Assembly: GCA_001953115.1 (NCBI GenBank)
Contig: LSSL01000583.1
Location: 9,843 to 36,812, forward strand
Origin: Smittium mucronatum
Lineage: Eukaryota; Kickxellomycota; Harpellomycetes; Harpellales; Legeriomycetaceae
Reading direction: 5' to 3'
Length of the DNA stretch: 26,970 bases
Of the stretch, positions 10,801 to 21,642 are shown in pieces (position 1 is the first letter of the stretch; the number at the start of each line of letters is the position of its first letter). The notes under the pieces are model-generated. The model was given only the letters and a program-made list of their open reading frames with translations, did not search any database and had not been told where the DNA came from. The position numbers were made by a program, and so were the translations under genes.

Positions 10801-12560
10801 TTGGCATTATTTGACTAAATTAATATTTTAAATAAACCTTAATTCTCTTAGATTTTTATAAATAATCTCTTTTTGATCCTTTATTTTTATTATTATTTTA
10901 TTTTTAAACTTATAAAAAATTATAGTTTGGTTTTCCTTTCATAAAAAATTATGAATTTTTTTTTCTTAGAACAAATAAACTTTTCAAAAATTCTTGATGG
11001 TATTGTTTTTTTAAGAGAAAATTTCATCTTTATTACAAAACAGCTAATGAATTTATTCTTTTCAATTTTATGAATAAAAAAATATCCGAAATTATATCTA
11101 TATATAACAACGCACTAATTATTTTGGTTTGAAATAAAAAATAGATTACATGACATAATTTTTATTCTATATATGTTAATTTAAATATCATGTAACACAT
11201 TTAACTTTTCAAAAAAAATTTTAGTCAAAAAATTTATTGCCCAATATAAATATGTATATATTGTCCTTAAGAACTATAAAACTTCTACTACAAAATTAAA
11301 ACATCTTAAATTAAATAAAAATATTAATATTTTGAACAATTAATAATATTAATGGATATTGTATTAGAATTTTTACGTCTGCATACTCATCTTTTATTGA
11401 AAGAAGGTTATAATATTTCGAAAAAAAAAATCTACTCATATTTTTACGTTAAGCTAAAATAAACTTATATTATTGATTTATAAAACCTTCTATTTTAATT
11501 GAATTCTAAATAATATATTATTTAATATTACTTTCTAAAAAAAGATTAAAATCCTCGAGGTACCCATTATTATATTATTTTAATCATTTAAATCTAAAAA
11601 ATCTATTAATTTCTACTCATAATATACTTATATTTTCTTTTTATTTTATCTGCTGACCTACACGCCCTTGATAATTTATTAACCGCATTTAATTTTTTCT
11701 ATTTTTTAGTAATAATAGATATAGACGCATTTTTGGAGTTTTGAAAAATTGGTACGCGTTTAACAATAAATCCTGCGTTGTTTCATTTCGTTTTTTTTTT
11801 GAGAAAACTGATGGTCTATTTTAAGGGATGGTATTCATATAATCAAAGAAAGTAAAAAAAAAAGGCTAATATCTTTTATATGTTTAATGGATACTGTTTA
11901 TATTTTTGAGTTTCAGTCACTCAATAAATTTACTACATAGATAAATTAGTAATACAAAAAATCAATAACTGAAACCGGGCTATCTTCTCTACTCATAAAT
12001 TTCAGTTTCCTGTATTAAAGCTTATAAAAATCTCATTAGCATTGATTTAACTCAATTAGTATTAAAAAAAATGATATTTTGCTATTTTTCCATTTAATAT
12101 GCTTTTTTTTGAGAGCTATGATGAATTTTTTGCGCTAATATTTTTTTATGACCCCATAAAGACAAGAAACTAATAAAAGTTTCAATTTTTTGATCTTCAG
12201 TAAGACTTTTTTAAATTTTCTAATTTTTCTTGAAAAGGGTAGTTTTAATACATTTTTTTTTTTAGAATTCAAAACCTGAATATATTCCATTACATATTAC
12301 ATAGAAAGTTTGAATGTTTTTTTGTCTCTATAAAAAATTTTATGCATATTTTTCATAAAATAGACCGAGAGGTGACCATATTTAATTCATCAATGAAAAT
12401 CTTTAATGTTCGGTATTTTTATGGATTATTCTTCTAATTTATATCTAACTATCTAATTAAATGATAGATTTATCTCATCTTTTTTGGCTGTTTTAAGAGC
12501 AAAAATACTGCAGTTTTTTTCACATTTTTTTTTAAAAAAATTTAAATGGCTGTTCTAAAA
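7860..12560. other. T-rich gene desert block
   Basis: The plus strand is visibly T-rich over this block, opposite to the A-rich block that follows. No intact ORF or RNA gene is supportable. The weak minus-strand L1-like motifs at 8237-8833 suggest that at least part of it is retrotransposon in minus orientation, where the coding strand would be A-rich. Upstream of those motifs (8.9-12.5 kb) I recognise nothing. Confidence 0.45.
8237..8833 (-). mobile_element. Probable decayed L1-like ORF2 fragment, minus strand
   Basis: Reading the minus strand, DMNIIL at 8833-8816 resembles the GDFN-I-I-L metal-binding segment of APE-type endonucleases. About 400 bp further on, 41 codons (8431-8309) interrupted by only two stops read DEEIRCTD, AIKDRIEVKKTRISLKKIE and ILIQKYTS. 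KSHIKGVEFYY and KDLKRFFAIL follow to about 8240. This resembles the linker between endonuclease and reverse transcriptase in L1-type ORF2 proteins (charged helix, then a W-E-G-E-K-x-FF-like segment). Order and spacing agree with an L1 ORF2. No reverse transcriptase motif was found downstream, so the copy may be truncated. Weaker than the plus-strand fossil. Confidence 0.4.
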
Positions 12561-12599
12561 AAAATATTAAATTTTTTTTTGACTCATTCTCTTTAGAAG

Positions 12600-13900
12600 G
12601 AAAAGAAAATAAACAAAAATAGATAAATATTATTTTAAAAGAAAGTTATATAAAGATATTATTAGAAATTTTCAGACAGGGAATTAATAATAAACTTAGA
12701 TGATATATAATGCTTCAAAAATAAATCTTCTATTACCTATAATAATATTAAACTTAATTCTTTTATCTATAATAAAATTTAAAACATGAATCTATCATAT
12801 ATAAAAGGAGAAAAAATCATGATTATGCAAACATCTACTAAAATTGGGCTGTCAATGAGAGGATTCAACCAAAATAAAGATTTTTCTTAAAAAAATTAAT
12901 TAAATTCGAATTAGTCTAAAAATTCTTTTAAATTGACATTCTTAGAAAATATATATATTAAAACTTACCGACAAAGAGAATTTAGATAAACCAAAAAATT
13001 ATTATAAAAATAAATGAAGGAAAATAAAACTAGGAAATTTTAAGATGCTCTGATTAGTTTAAAAATATCACCAAAAAATCTAATAGTATCTTTAAAAATC
13101 ACAAGTATCACAAAGGGAGCATCATTAAATCTCAAAAATAGGGTATTTATTTATTATAAATTATCAGAACATAAATTAATTCATATATTCACTCCTAATA
13201 GTATTAAAGAAAGCATTAAAAAATGCTAATATTATCAATATTATCAAATATTTAAATAAAATCGGCGTTAAAAAATGGATATTATTTAAAGAAGCTCTTC
13301 TTGTGACACATAACACATAAAGAATTTCCTGAAAAATTCAGTGTTAGAATTTATTAAAAAAAGCTAAACTACAAAAAAACAAAATAATTAAAAATATCAA
13401 AATAAATATGGGATGAAAACCACCCGGGGTCAGTAAAAATTCGTATTTTAAAGATTTAAATTATCAAATATTAATCTATTAGTCAATTAAAAGTATGAAA
13501 CCATAATCAGCATTCGAAAAAAATAGGAAAACGCTGAAAATTATTTAATAAAATATAAAAAAGCATAATTTATACAGCTAAATTTAAAAAAATACCGCAA
13601 AAAATATTATAAAGAAAGCTGTTTTATCAATTAATGACTCTAAATATACAGTAAAGTAATATTAAAAACGAATATCTCACTGTAAAAAATATCAGTTCTG
13701 ATATCAATGATGGCTTAAAAGATAAAATTTCAATTTCAGTTAAAGTGAACTTATCTTAATCTAATTATTTAATCCTTATAACTAAGGGGCCAGTCAAATA
13801 GTTAAAAAATATTTTAAAAAAATTAAAAGAAATATCTAAAAATAAATAAAAATCCTGAATTTTTTACATTATTGAAAATAATTATTAAATTATATATATT
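12600..13900. other. A-rich segment 5' of the L1 fossil
   Basis: The plus strand becomes A-rich at about 12.6 kb and stays so through the L1 fossil. This could be the 5' part of the same element (ORF1 and leader), but I could not recognise any ORF1 feature. No other gene is seen. Confidence 0.35.
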
Positions 13901-16900
13901 CTTCTACAACAAATTAATATCAGAAACTAAGAAATATATTTTTGGAATAAACATTCTAATATTAACTTACTATATCAATATAAAAATAAAAAATTATAAA
14001 TAAAAATAACTATAAATATTGAGAAAAATTTCTATTTCTAGCTGAGGATAAATATTTCATTGGTGAAAATTAAAATTTAGTAAAAATAAAAATAAAAATA
14101 TTAAATCATCATCTATATACCTAAAACGGAAAGAAGAAATGGGGTCTTAATGAAATTTAAAACAGAAAAATCACTTATTATTAAAAATATATATGAATAA
14201 GTAATTATATATTGTGAGATTTTTATATTGTAATTGAGATAAGCGAATATAATTTCAATAATATTTAATAAAAAAGAATGGAAATCATTACTAAATTAAA
14301 TAATAACTTAAATATAGAAATTTTGGTAATATTTAATTAAAAAATGAAATAAAATAAAATCGAAGATAATAATATAGTAGGTATGAATCTAGGGCTGATC
14401 ATCTTTTTATACAAAATATTAACATCAAAAAACCTTAAATAAAAAATAACCAATTGACTAAATTCATATTTCTCAATTTTTTTCATGCAAAATAATAATT
14501 TCTCCATAAAAAAAAATCCGAAAATTGGAAATTCAAATCTTTCTTATTCTTTAACTCCACGATTTAGTATGGATTTATTAATTTCTTCAAAAAAAATTTT
14601 TTTAAGTATAATTAATAGGAATCTATGAAATAGAGGTTAATGTAATTATCAATTTCAAATGGTAAAAAATTACAGAAATATTAATATTAGTTATTTAAAT
14701 AAATCAAAAAAATTTAAAAATCATAAATAAAAAATAGATATATCAGCTCAATTGCTCAAATCTTATCCAAAAATTAAATCTCAATAAATAAAAAATTAAT
14801 CGTAAAAATTATAAAAGAACAGACTGATGTATTAATATTGCGTTCTAGATCAAATTTTCACAATAAAAAAAAAATCTAAGATCGAAAAAAAATTTATTTG
14901 GTTTTCAAAAATCCAATGAGAGAAATAAAAAAAAATTAACTAATATGATGATAAATTAAGAGACAGGATGAAAATAATTAATGTATGAGATAATTTCTAC
15001 TCGAAATAATTCGTTAATAGAAAAATTTAAAGAAATAATTGTCGTTATTGAACCAAAATGTATAAAAAATTTCCACCAATATAATCCACGTAACTTGAAA
15101 AAGAATACTGAGCTGGAAAAAATCACCAAACCAAAAAATAAATACTAAAAAATAAAAGCCCTGGTCCAGATTAATTACCTTCTAATTCTAAAAAGAAATC
15201 AAAAGGTTTATGGCAATTAATCTCTAGGGATATTTAATGATAATATTTAAATGAAAAAAACAGAATAATATTAGTGGTGTATTAAATATAACAATATTAT
15301 ACAATAAATATGTCAAAATATGTCAGAAAACTAAACAAAACTCATTTTATCTACTATAGATGAAAAATAATAATAATAAATTACTCACTAATGGTCTGAA
15401 TAAATAAATGGAAATATAATAAACACACTAATCAATATTTTTTTAAAAAAAAAGTTTATTTCATTATATAATCGCCGCAAATTTTTTATTCGAATAAAGG
15501 AAATTGCAAATCGATCTCATATCTGACCGAATATATTTATTGGGCCAAGAGAAATCGTATGAAAGAAATTTTCTATTTTTTTTAATAGGATAAAGTTTAG
15601 TAGGGGTTCTTCATAATATATAATCGAATTTTAAAAAAAATAATTCCAAAATAAAAGGAGAAATAAGAAATTATTAAAAGTTAAAAAGTGACTGGGTTAG
15701 TGAAATTTAATATCACTATATCTATAAAACTTAATTTTGGAATAATTAATGTTGTATATAAAAAATTTTATTACATCTAATATCAATATAAAATAAACAA
15801 TTCAAGTTATTATATATGCTGATTTTTTATTATAGGGATAAAAAACGAAAGCTATCTGAATATCATTAGGAAGCACTTAAAATTTATTCGCTACCTTCAA
15901 AAAAAAGTTAAAAAAAAGCAATGCGTTTAATATTAGGTAAGTCCGAAGAAAATTTAACAACCAACTAATTTATTTCAGAAAATAAAAATTTCAAATGCCA
16001 AAGAATATTATTTAACTTCAAATATAAAGCAATAAAAGAAATTTGTGAAATAATATTCTATTATATTTTTAAAAAATGTCTATTTGTGAATAAAGAAAGC
16101 TAATTATAAATAGTAAAGATATTGTAACCAATATTTAATTATTATCTAATATTTTTTTCGTTGCCCAAATTATAAAATTCGAAGAAATTTGCCTTATACA
16201 GAACAAAAAATCCCAATTAAAAATAGATAAATTTTAATCGGGTAAAAGTATTTTTTTACCAGTAATAAAACCTCTTGTCACATTCATAACCTCTTTTATT
16301 AAGTTTAATAAAAATAAAATTGAGAGAATATATATATTAATTAAGAATTAATTATTTTCCAATTGCTTGTAAATAAAAAAATGGGGGCTTTTTACACAGA
16401 ATTTATTTTAGGGAAAATAAATAAATGGTTGGGTGAAAAATTCTTGTCATATTGTTAAAAAAATCGTGAGTTAAAAATTTGGAAACATAGTAAAAATATG
16501 GAAAAGGGAAATAAATTTAGCCAAAATAATCTAGAAAATATATTAAATCAACAAAAAAACAGGACGTATTACAATATTAAGATTTATGGGTTAAAAAAAT
16601 CAAATGAAATGCTAAATATTAGCCTATCCAAAAACGAAAAAAATAACAAATAACCGAGAGGAATTTTTAACCAATTGAGATACATTTTGTGATTATATTT
16701 CAGATTTCATCTGTAATATGCATTTATAAAATACTAATGATTATTAATACTTACTGATCCCGAAAATAAATAAATAAAAAAATTGAAAAAATAATAATTG
16801 TCCTTTAATCTCTGTTTGAGGGCTTTAAAGTTGATAGTCTGAAAATAGAAAGCTGGAAAAATCCAATGGCTAGAAAAATATAGACACAATAACCATTAGA

Positions 16901-17000
16901 TTTTATTTATTTAAGCAAAAATGGAAACTTATAGGTAAAAATATCAAACTAAATTCTATTTTTAACTGGATTGGATTACACAAAATCGAGTCGAATAAAA
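13900..17000 (+). mobile_element. Fossil L1-like non-LTR retrotransposon (ORF2 remains)
   Basis: Landmarks of an L1-type ORF2 occur in the right order on the plus strand, with stops and frameshifts between them. Endonuclease: RRNGVLMKF at 14132-14158, NIISIIFNKKEWKSLLN at 14246-14296, IVGMNLGLII (GDFN equivalent) from 14374, and LTPRFSMDLL (SRID equivalent) at 14551-14580. Reverse transcriptase: KNKSPGPD-x-LP at 15148-15180, KLLTNGLNK at 15378-15404, KGN-x-x-SISYLTEYIYWAKRNRMKE at 15496-15567, FNRIKFSR from 15581, QVIIYADFLL at 15803-15832, and NLFATF at 15881-15898. C-terminal region: ESWKNPMARKI at 16848-16880. In active elements the catalytic box is YADD; here it is YADF, and a stop follows SPGPD. 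Spacing between motifs fits an L1 ORF2 of about 1,000 or more codons. The ends are not visible, so the limits are approximate. The element is dead. Confidence 0.82.
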
Positions 17001-18558
17001 AATAACTAGTCACCCGTACTATTTTTCCACAATTAATTTATGGATATATTAAATTATTATTGCCAAAACAGATCCAGTTTTACCAATCAAGGAAATTCAA
17101 AATATGAAAAAAAAAATCGGCATATATATTATGGATGAAGAAGAATAAATTTGTTTTTGAAAATCAATTGAAAAATATCATTGAGAAGAAAAATAATAAT
17201 AACACGATCATCTGGAAAAATGACATCAAATGTAATATTTGAATTTTAGGGGCTATAAAAATACAATCAATCTGATAAAAAGATATTAATAGTTAAATTA
17301 TAAGGAATTTTTACAGAGAAGATACTAAATTAGAATTCAAAAGAACTTTAATACTCACAGAAGTGCTCTTCAACAGATGAACAAATGATCTAAAAACAAA
17401 TAAATAATATTAATATATAATAGAAAAGAAGCCTGCATAAATAATTATATTCTGGTTCTTTGTTAAGCATAATTCAAAGATTAATTTTAATAATATATAG
17501 CTATGTTTTTAAATTTAATTCATCCATATGTTATTTTATAGCTTAATTATATTTAAAACATGATCCTTAAATGTAAAAAAAAAATTAAAAAAAATTTCTA
17601 TGGAATTTATAAATGTTAATAATTAACCAAAATCGATTAAGTTAAATGTGGATCTAGGATAGATATTAGCAAAAATCTAATATAAATGTTGGTTTTTGAT
17701 TTTTATCAAACAGCTTAAAATAACAATTTAGTAATAACATTAAGATAAAGATGAATATGATTATCTCGAGTGTGCTGAATCAACTATTTTATAAAAATAT
17801 TATCAAAATAATATAGACTTAGATTCTTTTTTTTTGCTTTTTAATCTTAGCTAATTATTTTTGAATATTTTTTCTCGATATTTGCACCAATCCTTAATTT
17901 TTCAATGATTCCTTTGTTATTTATAGATATTTTTAAATCCCCGTAAACTCTACATCACTTCTTTAAAGTTTCATTTTCTTATTTTTTAAATATATTTATC
18001 AACATGTGTTATATTTTTATTCGATAGATATGTCATTATATAACGAATATGCTTTGAAATAACCTTAAATAGCAGTCCCTTTCTGTCACATTAATAATAG
18101 TAAACCAATTTTTATCTGTTGATCTTTTTGTAGGTAAAAATGAATTAAAAATTATTTTTCATCTTTATAATGGGTGTTTTAGGATATTCCATAAGAATTT
18201 TTAGCTTTATAAAATTTATTTTAATTCAAAAATTGATCAAATTTTAAGTAATGTTATTTTTTAAATCGATTTTAATCGAAATCTCTATAAATAATAATGT
18301 ATTTAAAACAAAAAAAATACACTAATCGACTTAAAGAAAGTGGGTTGTCTTCTTAAACCGGGGTTTTAATAAATAATTATTTTCAACGATATATACTTCC
18401 TGATGTGATTTATAGATTTTATAAGTGAGTTTTAATTTAAGCCTAATCCAACTTATTAGAAGGGGTTTTTTGTTTAAATCTAAAAAGTTTAAAAATGAAA
18501 AGATTTTATTTAGTTTAATTTTAAAGCCTATTCCTGTATTTACAAATAAATTATCAAA

Positions 18559-18593
18559 ATTGATTTAAATTGGATTTAATTGGATTTAATTGG
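18559..18593. repeat. Three-copy TTGGATTTAA-type short tandem repeat
   Basis: TTGATTTAAA, TTGGATTTAA and TTGGATTTAA follow one another directly and end in TTGG. A small, simple 10-bp repeat. Confidence 0.75.
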
Positions 18594-19828
18594 TAATTTT
18601 TTATTTTTATTAGTCAATTATAAATGGAACTAGTACAATCAAATTTATCTTTTTAATTATAACTTTTTTTCATATTCTCTTCGGTTTTTATGGGTATAAA
18701 TCTCCTTAAGCAATTGAAATTAAAAGTTTAATTTTTTTTGAAAAAAAGTATGTTTTTTCAAAATTTTTGTTAAATAATTATTTATGATCTCTATAAAATT
18801 ATACACCTGTAAAAAAAGACAAATTTTAATATTTAAATTATTGAAGCGATTTTTTCAAATCTTAAATTTAAACTTATACACATTATTTTATCAGATTTTC
18901 GTTATTAAACTCAAAATCTCAATTATTTTTAAATTCTGCTTATATTATTAAAGATATTTATGTGTTTATAATCTAGGAATGGGCTCAGATGCTAATGGTG
19001 TATTTATGAATTCAGGAATAAATTTAGTATTAAATTTAATTAGATACAAAAAGTACTATTTTATTAAGATATAAAATAAAACACACAAACAGAAACAACT
19101 TATAAGGCAAATTAAAGATGCATTTCTATATAAAAATGAATTTTAAATCAATTAAGCGATAACTCACTTTATTTAAACAATAATTTCAAAAAAATCTTAT
19201 AAACACGAGGTATCAACATAAAATAGGAGGTTAATTTTTTAAATTTATTATTATTATTTTTAATAAAAGTTTCCTGTGGCGGATCACCTAATCAGAAATA
19301 TACTGTCTGCATAAACTACTTCAGAATCTCATCAACTTTCCAGATTTTATGCTTAAATATTTTATAGACTTTGCTGATATATATTTCTTAGAATAAATTT
19401 GAAAAGTAAGAAATAAAGAGTGATAATATATTTCATTTTTTTCTCTTAATATAGCGTCATTTGCACCTTATACGCTATATATATAATTGTTGGTAAAAAT
19501 TATGAATTTGTATAATAAAAGCACAATTTTTAAAAAAAACTTTATTTTTAGATTCAGATTAAGCTGGTTACTAAATAGATAAAACTAATATCACACAGTA
19601 TTTTCTAGAATTATAACATATACCAACTATAAAGCTACATAAATTTATTTAAAATATGGTATAAAAATAGTATTTTTTTAAAATATAAATCTCAACCTAA
19701 TATAAAATTACTTATTTTTTCTTGTGTGGCATTAATTATTAAGGGTATAAACATCTCATTTTTATGGTTTTATTATAGATCTGACAACACATATAATAAA
19801 AGTAAAAGGATATTTAAAAATAAATTTA

Positions 19829-19829
<1 letters not shown>

Positions 19830-19876
<47 letters not shown>
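19830..19876. repeat. (ATT)n microsatellite, about 15.7 units
   Basis: Uninterrupted ATT repeats over 47 bp. The purity contrasts with the decayed surroundings, so it is likely young and probably length-variable. Confidence 0.97.
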
Positions 19877-20371
19877 CTTTTCAGATAAACTAAATGAAAT
19901 TAATGAATACGAACAAACTTATAAAAATATGGTTCTGAATTTATATTTGAATGTCGCAGAAATAAAAAAAATAACAAAAATCCCAACTGATAATTAGGGA
20001 AAGAAAATGGAATAATATAAAAAAGAATAATGAATTTAATTATTTGATAAAATAAATAATTTCTATCTAGATGTAATTGTATCAATAAGAAATAAAACTT
20101 TTTAAGCCTTAAATCAGATATATGTCACAATATAAATTCGCATATTTATTGAAAATTGTATGGTACTTGAGAGTTACTATTCCCCTTAATCCATACAGTA
20201 AATATTTAAACGCATGGTAAAATAGATTGAGCTCCCCCGAGTCACAAAATATAGCAATCATAAAAAAAACGACAAAACGAAAAATAACAAAAATTCACCT
20301 AGGGTTTTCAAAAAAATTAATTTGAGCAAACTTTTTCTAATATCATTTACAAAAATTTTCTAAAATATTCA

Positions 20372-20400
20372 TAGTCTTAAATTTTTTAAATTTAAGACTA
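20372..20400. repeat. Short perfect hairpin
   Basis: Arms TAGTCTTAAATT and AATTTAAGACTA are exact reverse complements (12 bp each) around a 5-nt loop. No T tract or neighbouring gene gives it an obvious role. It may be a miniature element end or chance in AT-rich DNA. Confidence 0.7.
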
Positions 20401-21440
20401 GCTAAAAAAATTACCCTATAATCTATGCTAGAAATTTAAGCTGAATCCCATAAATCTATTCCCAAAGCCTAATTAAAGATAAAAATGCAATATCAACGCG
20501 GTTTAAATCATAAAATAAACGGAATCATACTCAATTCCAGATTTAAAAAAGCGAGAAAACAATGTTTTAGTTTTAAAAAACAATTTACTATTCATGATAA
20601 GAAATATTGGGAACCGCACCCGCAGTCGAGAAAAAATTTGTAAATAAGAAGAATATGTCCGATTATTACAACATGAGTCATTTTCTCGATCAAAAATCCA
20701 GCACCAGAATTTCGGAATTGTATTTTTTTAGCTAACAGAATATTTTCGGGAAAGAAAAATTGAATAGTCCAATGTTTAAACAGGAATAACTTTTATATCA
20801 ACCCTTAGAAAGCAGGATCGATTAAAGAGCTCAAAAAACCAACATTTTTTTCCAACAATGAGTGCTACTCACATCAAATGTGACCCGATCATATATATAC
20901 TAGATAAAATACAGGGTGGTGGTTCAGTTTGTAGATTGTATCCTATATTGGTCAGTAAACAACCTATAATCAAACATAGGAACTTAAAATAGTCAAAATA
21001 TAGTTTTTTCTAACGGATTTTTATTTTTTATTTTTTAATTAATCTAAACATTATTTCATTATAGCATTCCCCAAAAAAAGTAATATGGAGGTTTTTTCCT
21101 ATCAGATAATATCGCTTTATTATTATTATTTTTTTTTTTTTGAATTTTGATTAACAAACTACATAGAAATTATGGAAAGTGATCTCTTCTATCAATGCTT
21201 ATTAACTATTGAGTCAAAGTGCTAATTAAATAATTACATTGCATTAATGGTTGAATATTCTACAAATCTCTATCTGTCTCTAAAATTATATTAGAATCAC
21301 GATTAATTGGCCAATTTAGAGTTGCAAAAAATTATTCAACACCAATTGGTCCAATATCCATATATCAATGATTTATAAATGTTTTCTAATTAATGTTAAT
21401 CTACTGGTATATAGAGAGAAGAGTTAACGAATAAACGACA

Positions 21441-21488
21441 ATGGCAGCCCATAGAAAGAAAAAAAAAATCAGCGAAGAAGGATTGTGA
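21441..21488 (+). other. Possible upstream ORF in the eIF2-beta 5' leader
   Basis: ATG followed by 14 more codons and TGA (MAAHRKKKKISEEGL), starting about 200 nt before the eIF2-beta ATG. If the transcript starts far enough upstream it would be a uORF. The transcription start is unknown, so this is only a candidate. Confidence 0.3.
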
Positions 21489-21642
21489 TTAGTAAAAACT
21501 TATTCTGTTTCAACCCTTTCAAATATCGCTTCCATTGGTTTTTTAAATTAAAAGATTTGTTTATAATCATTGAAAAGTTACTTTCTTGAAAAAATTTAGA
21601 TAAAAGTTAAAAGCAAATACCGAAACTCTATCCAGATACAAG

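Larger units (their letters stand above)
17001..21440. other. AT-rich gene desert, no intact gene seen
   Basis: A-rich to about 17.6 kb, T-rich at about 17.8-19 kb, then mixed. It contains the microsatellite at 19830-19876, the hairpin at 20372-20400 and a small tandem repeat near 18559-18593. Two minus-strand frames without homology stay open for 77 codons (18564-18334) and about 74 codons (20712-20490). At this base composition I would expect a few such runs by chance. Confidence 0.5.

Noticed and set aside
12063..12212. Minus-strand open stretch with TEDQKIETFISFLSLWGHKK
   Set aside because: Only 50 codons and no recognisable family; runs of this length are expected by chance here.
20490..20712. 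Minus-strand frame of about 74 codons with a Cys/Trp/Arg-containing product
   Set aside because: No homology recognised, no clear start, and length within chance expectation for the window.
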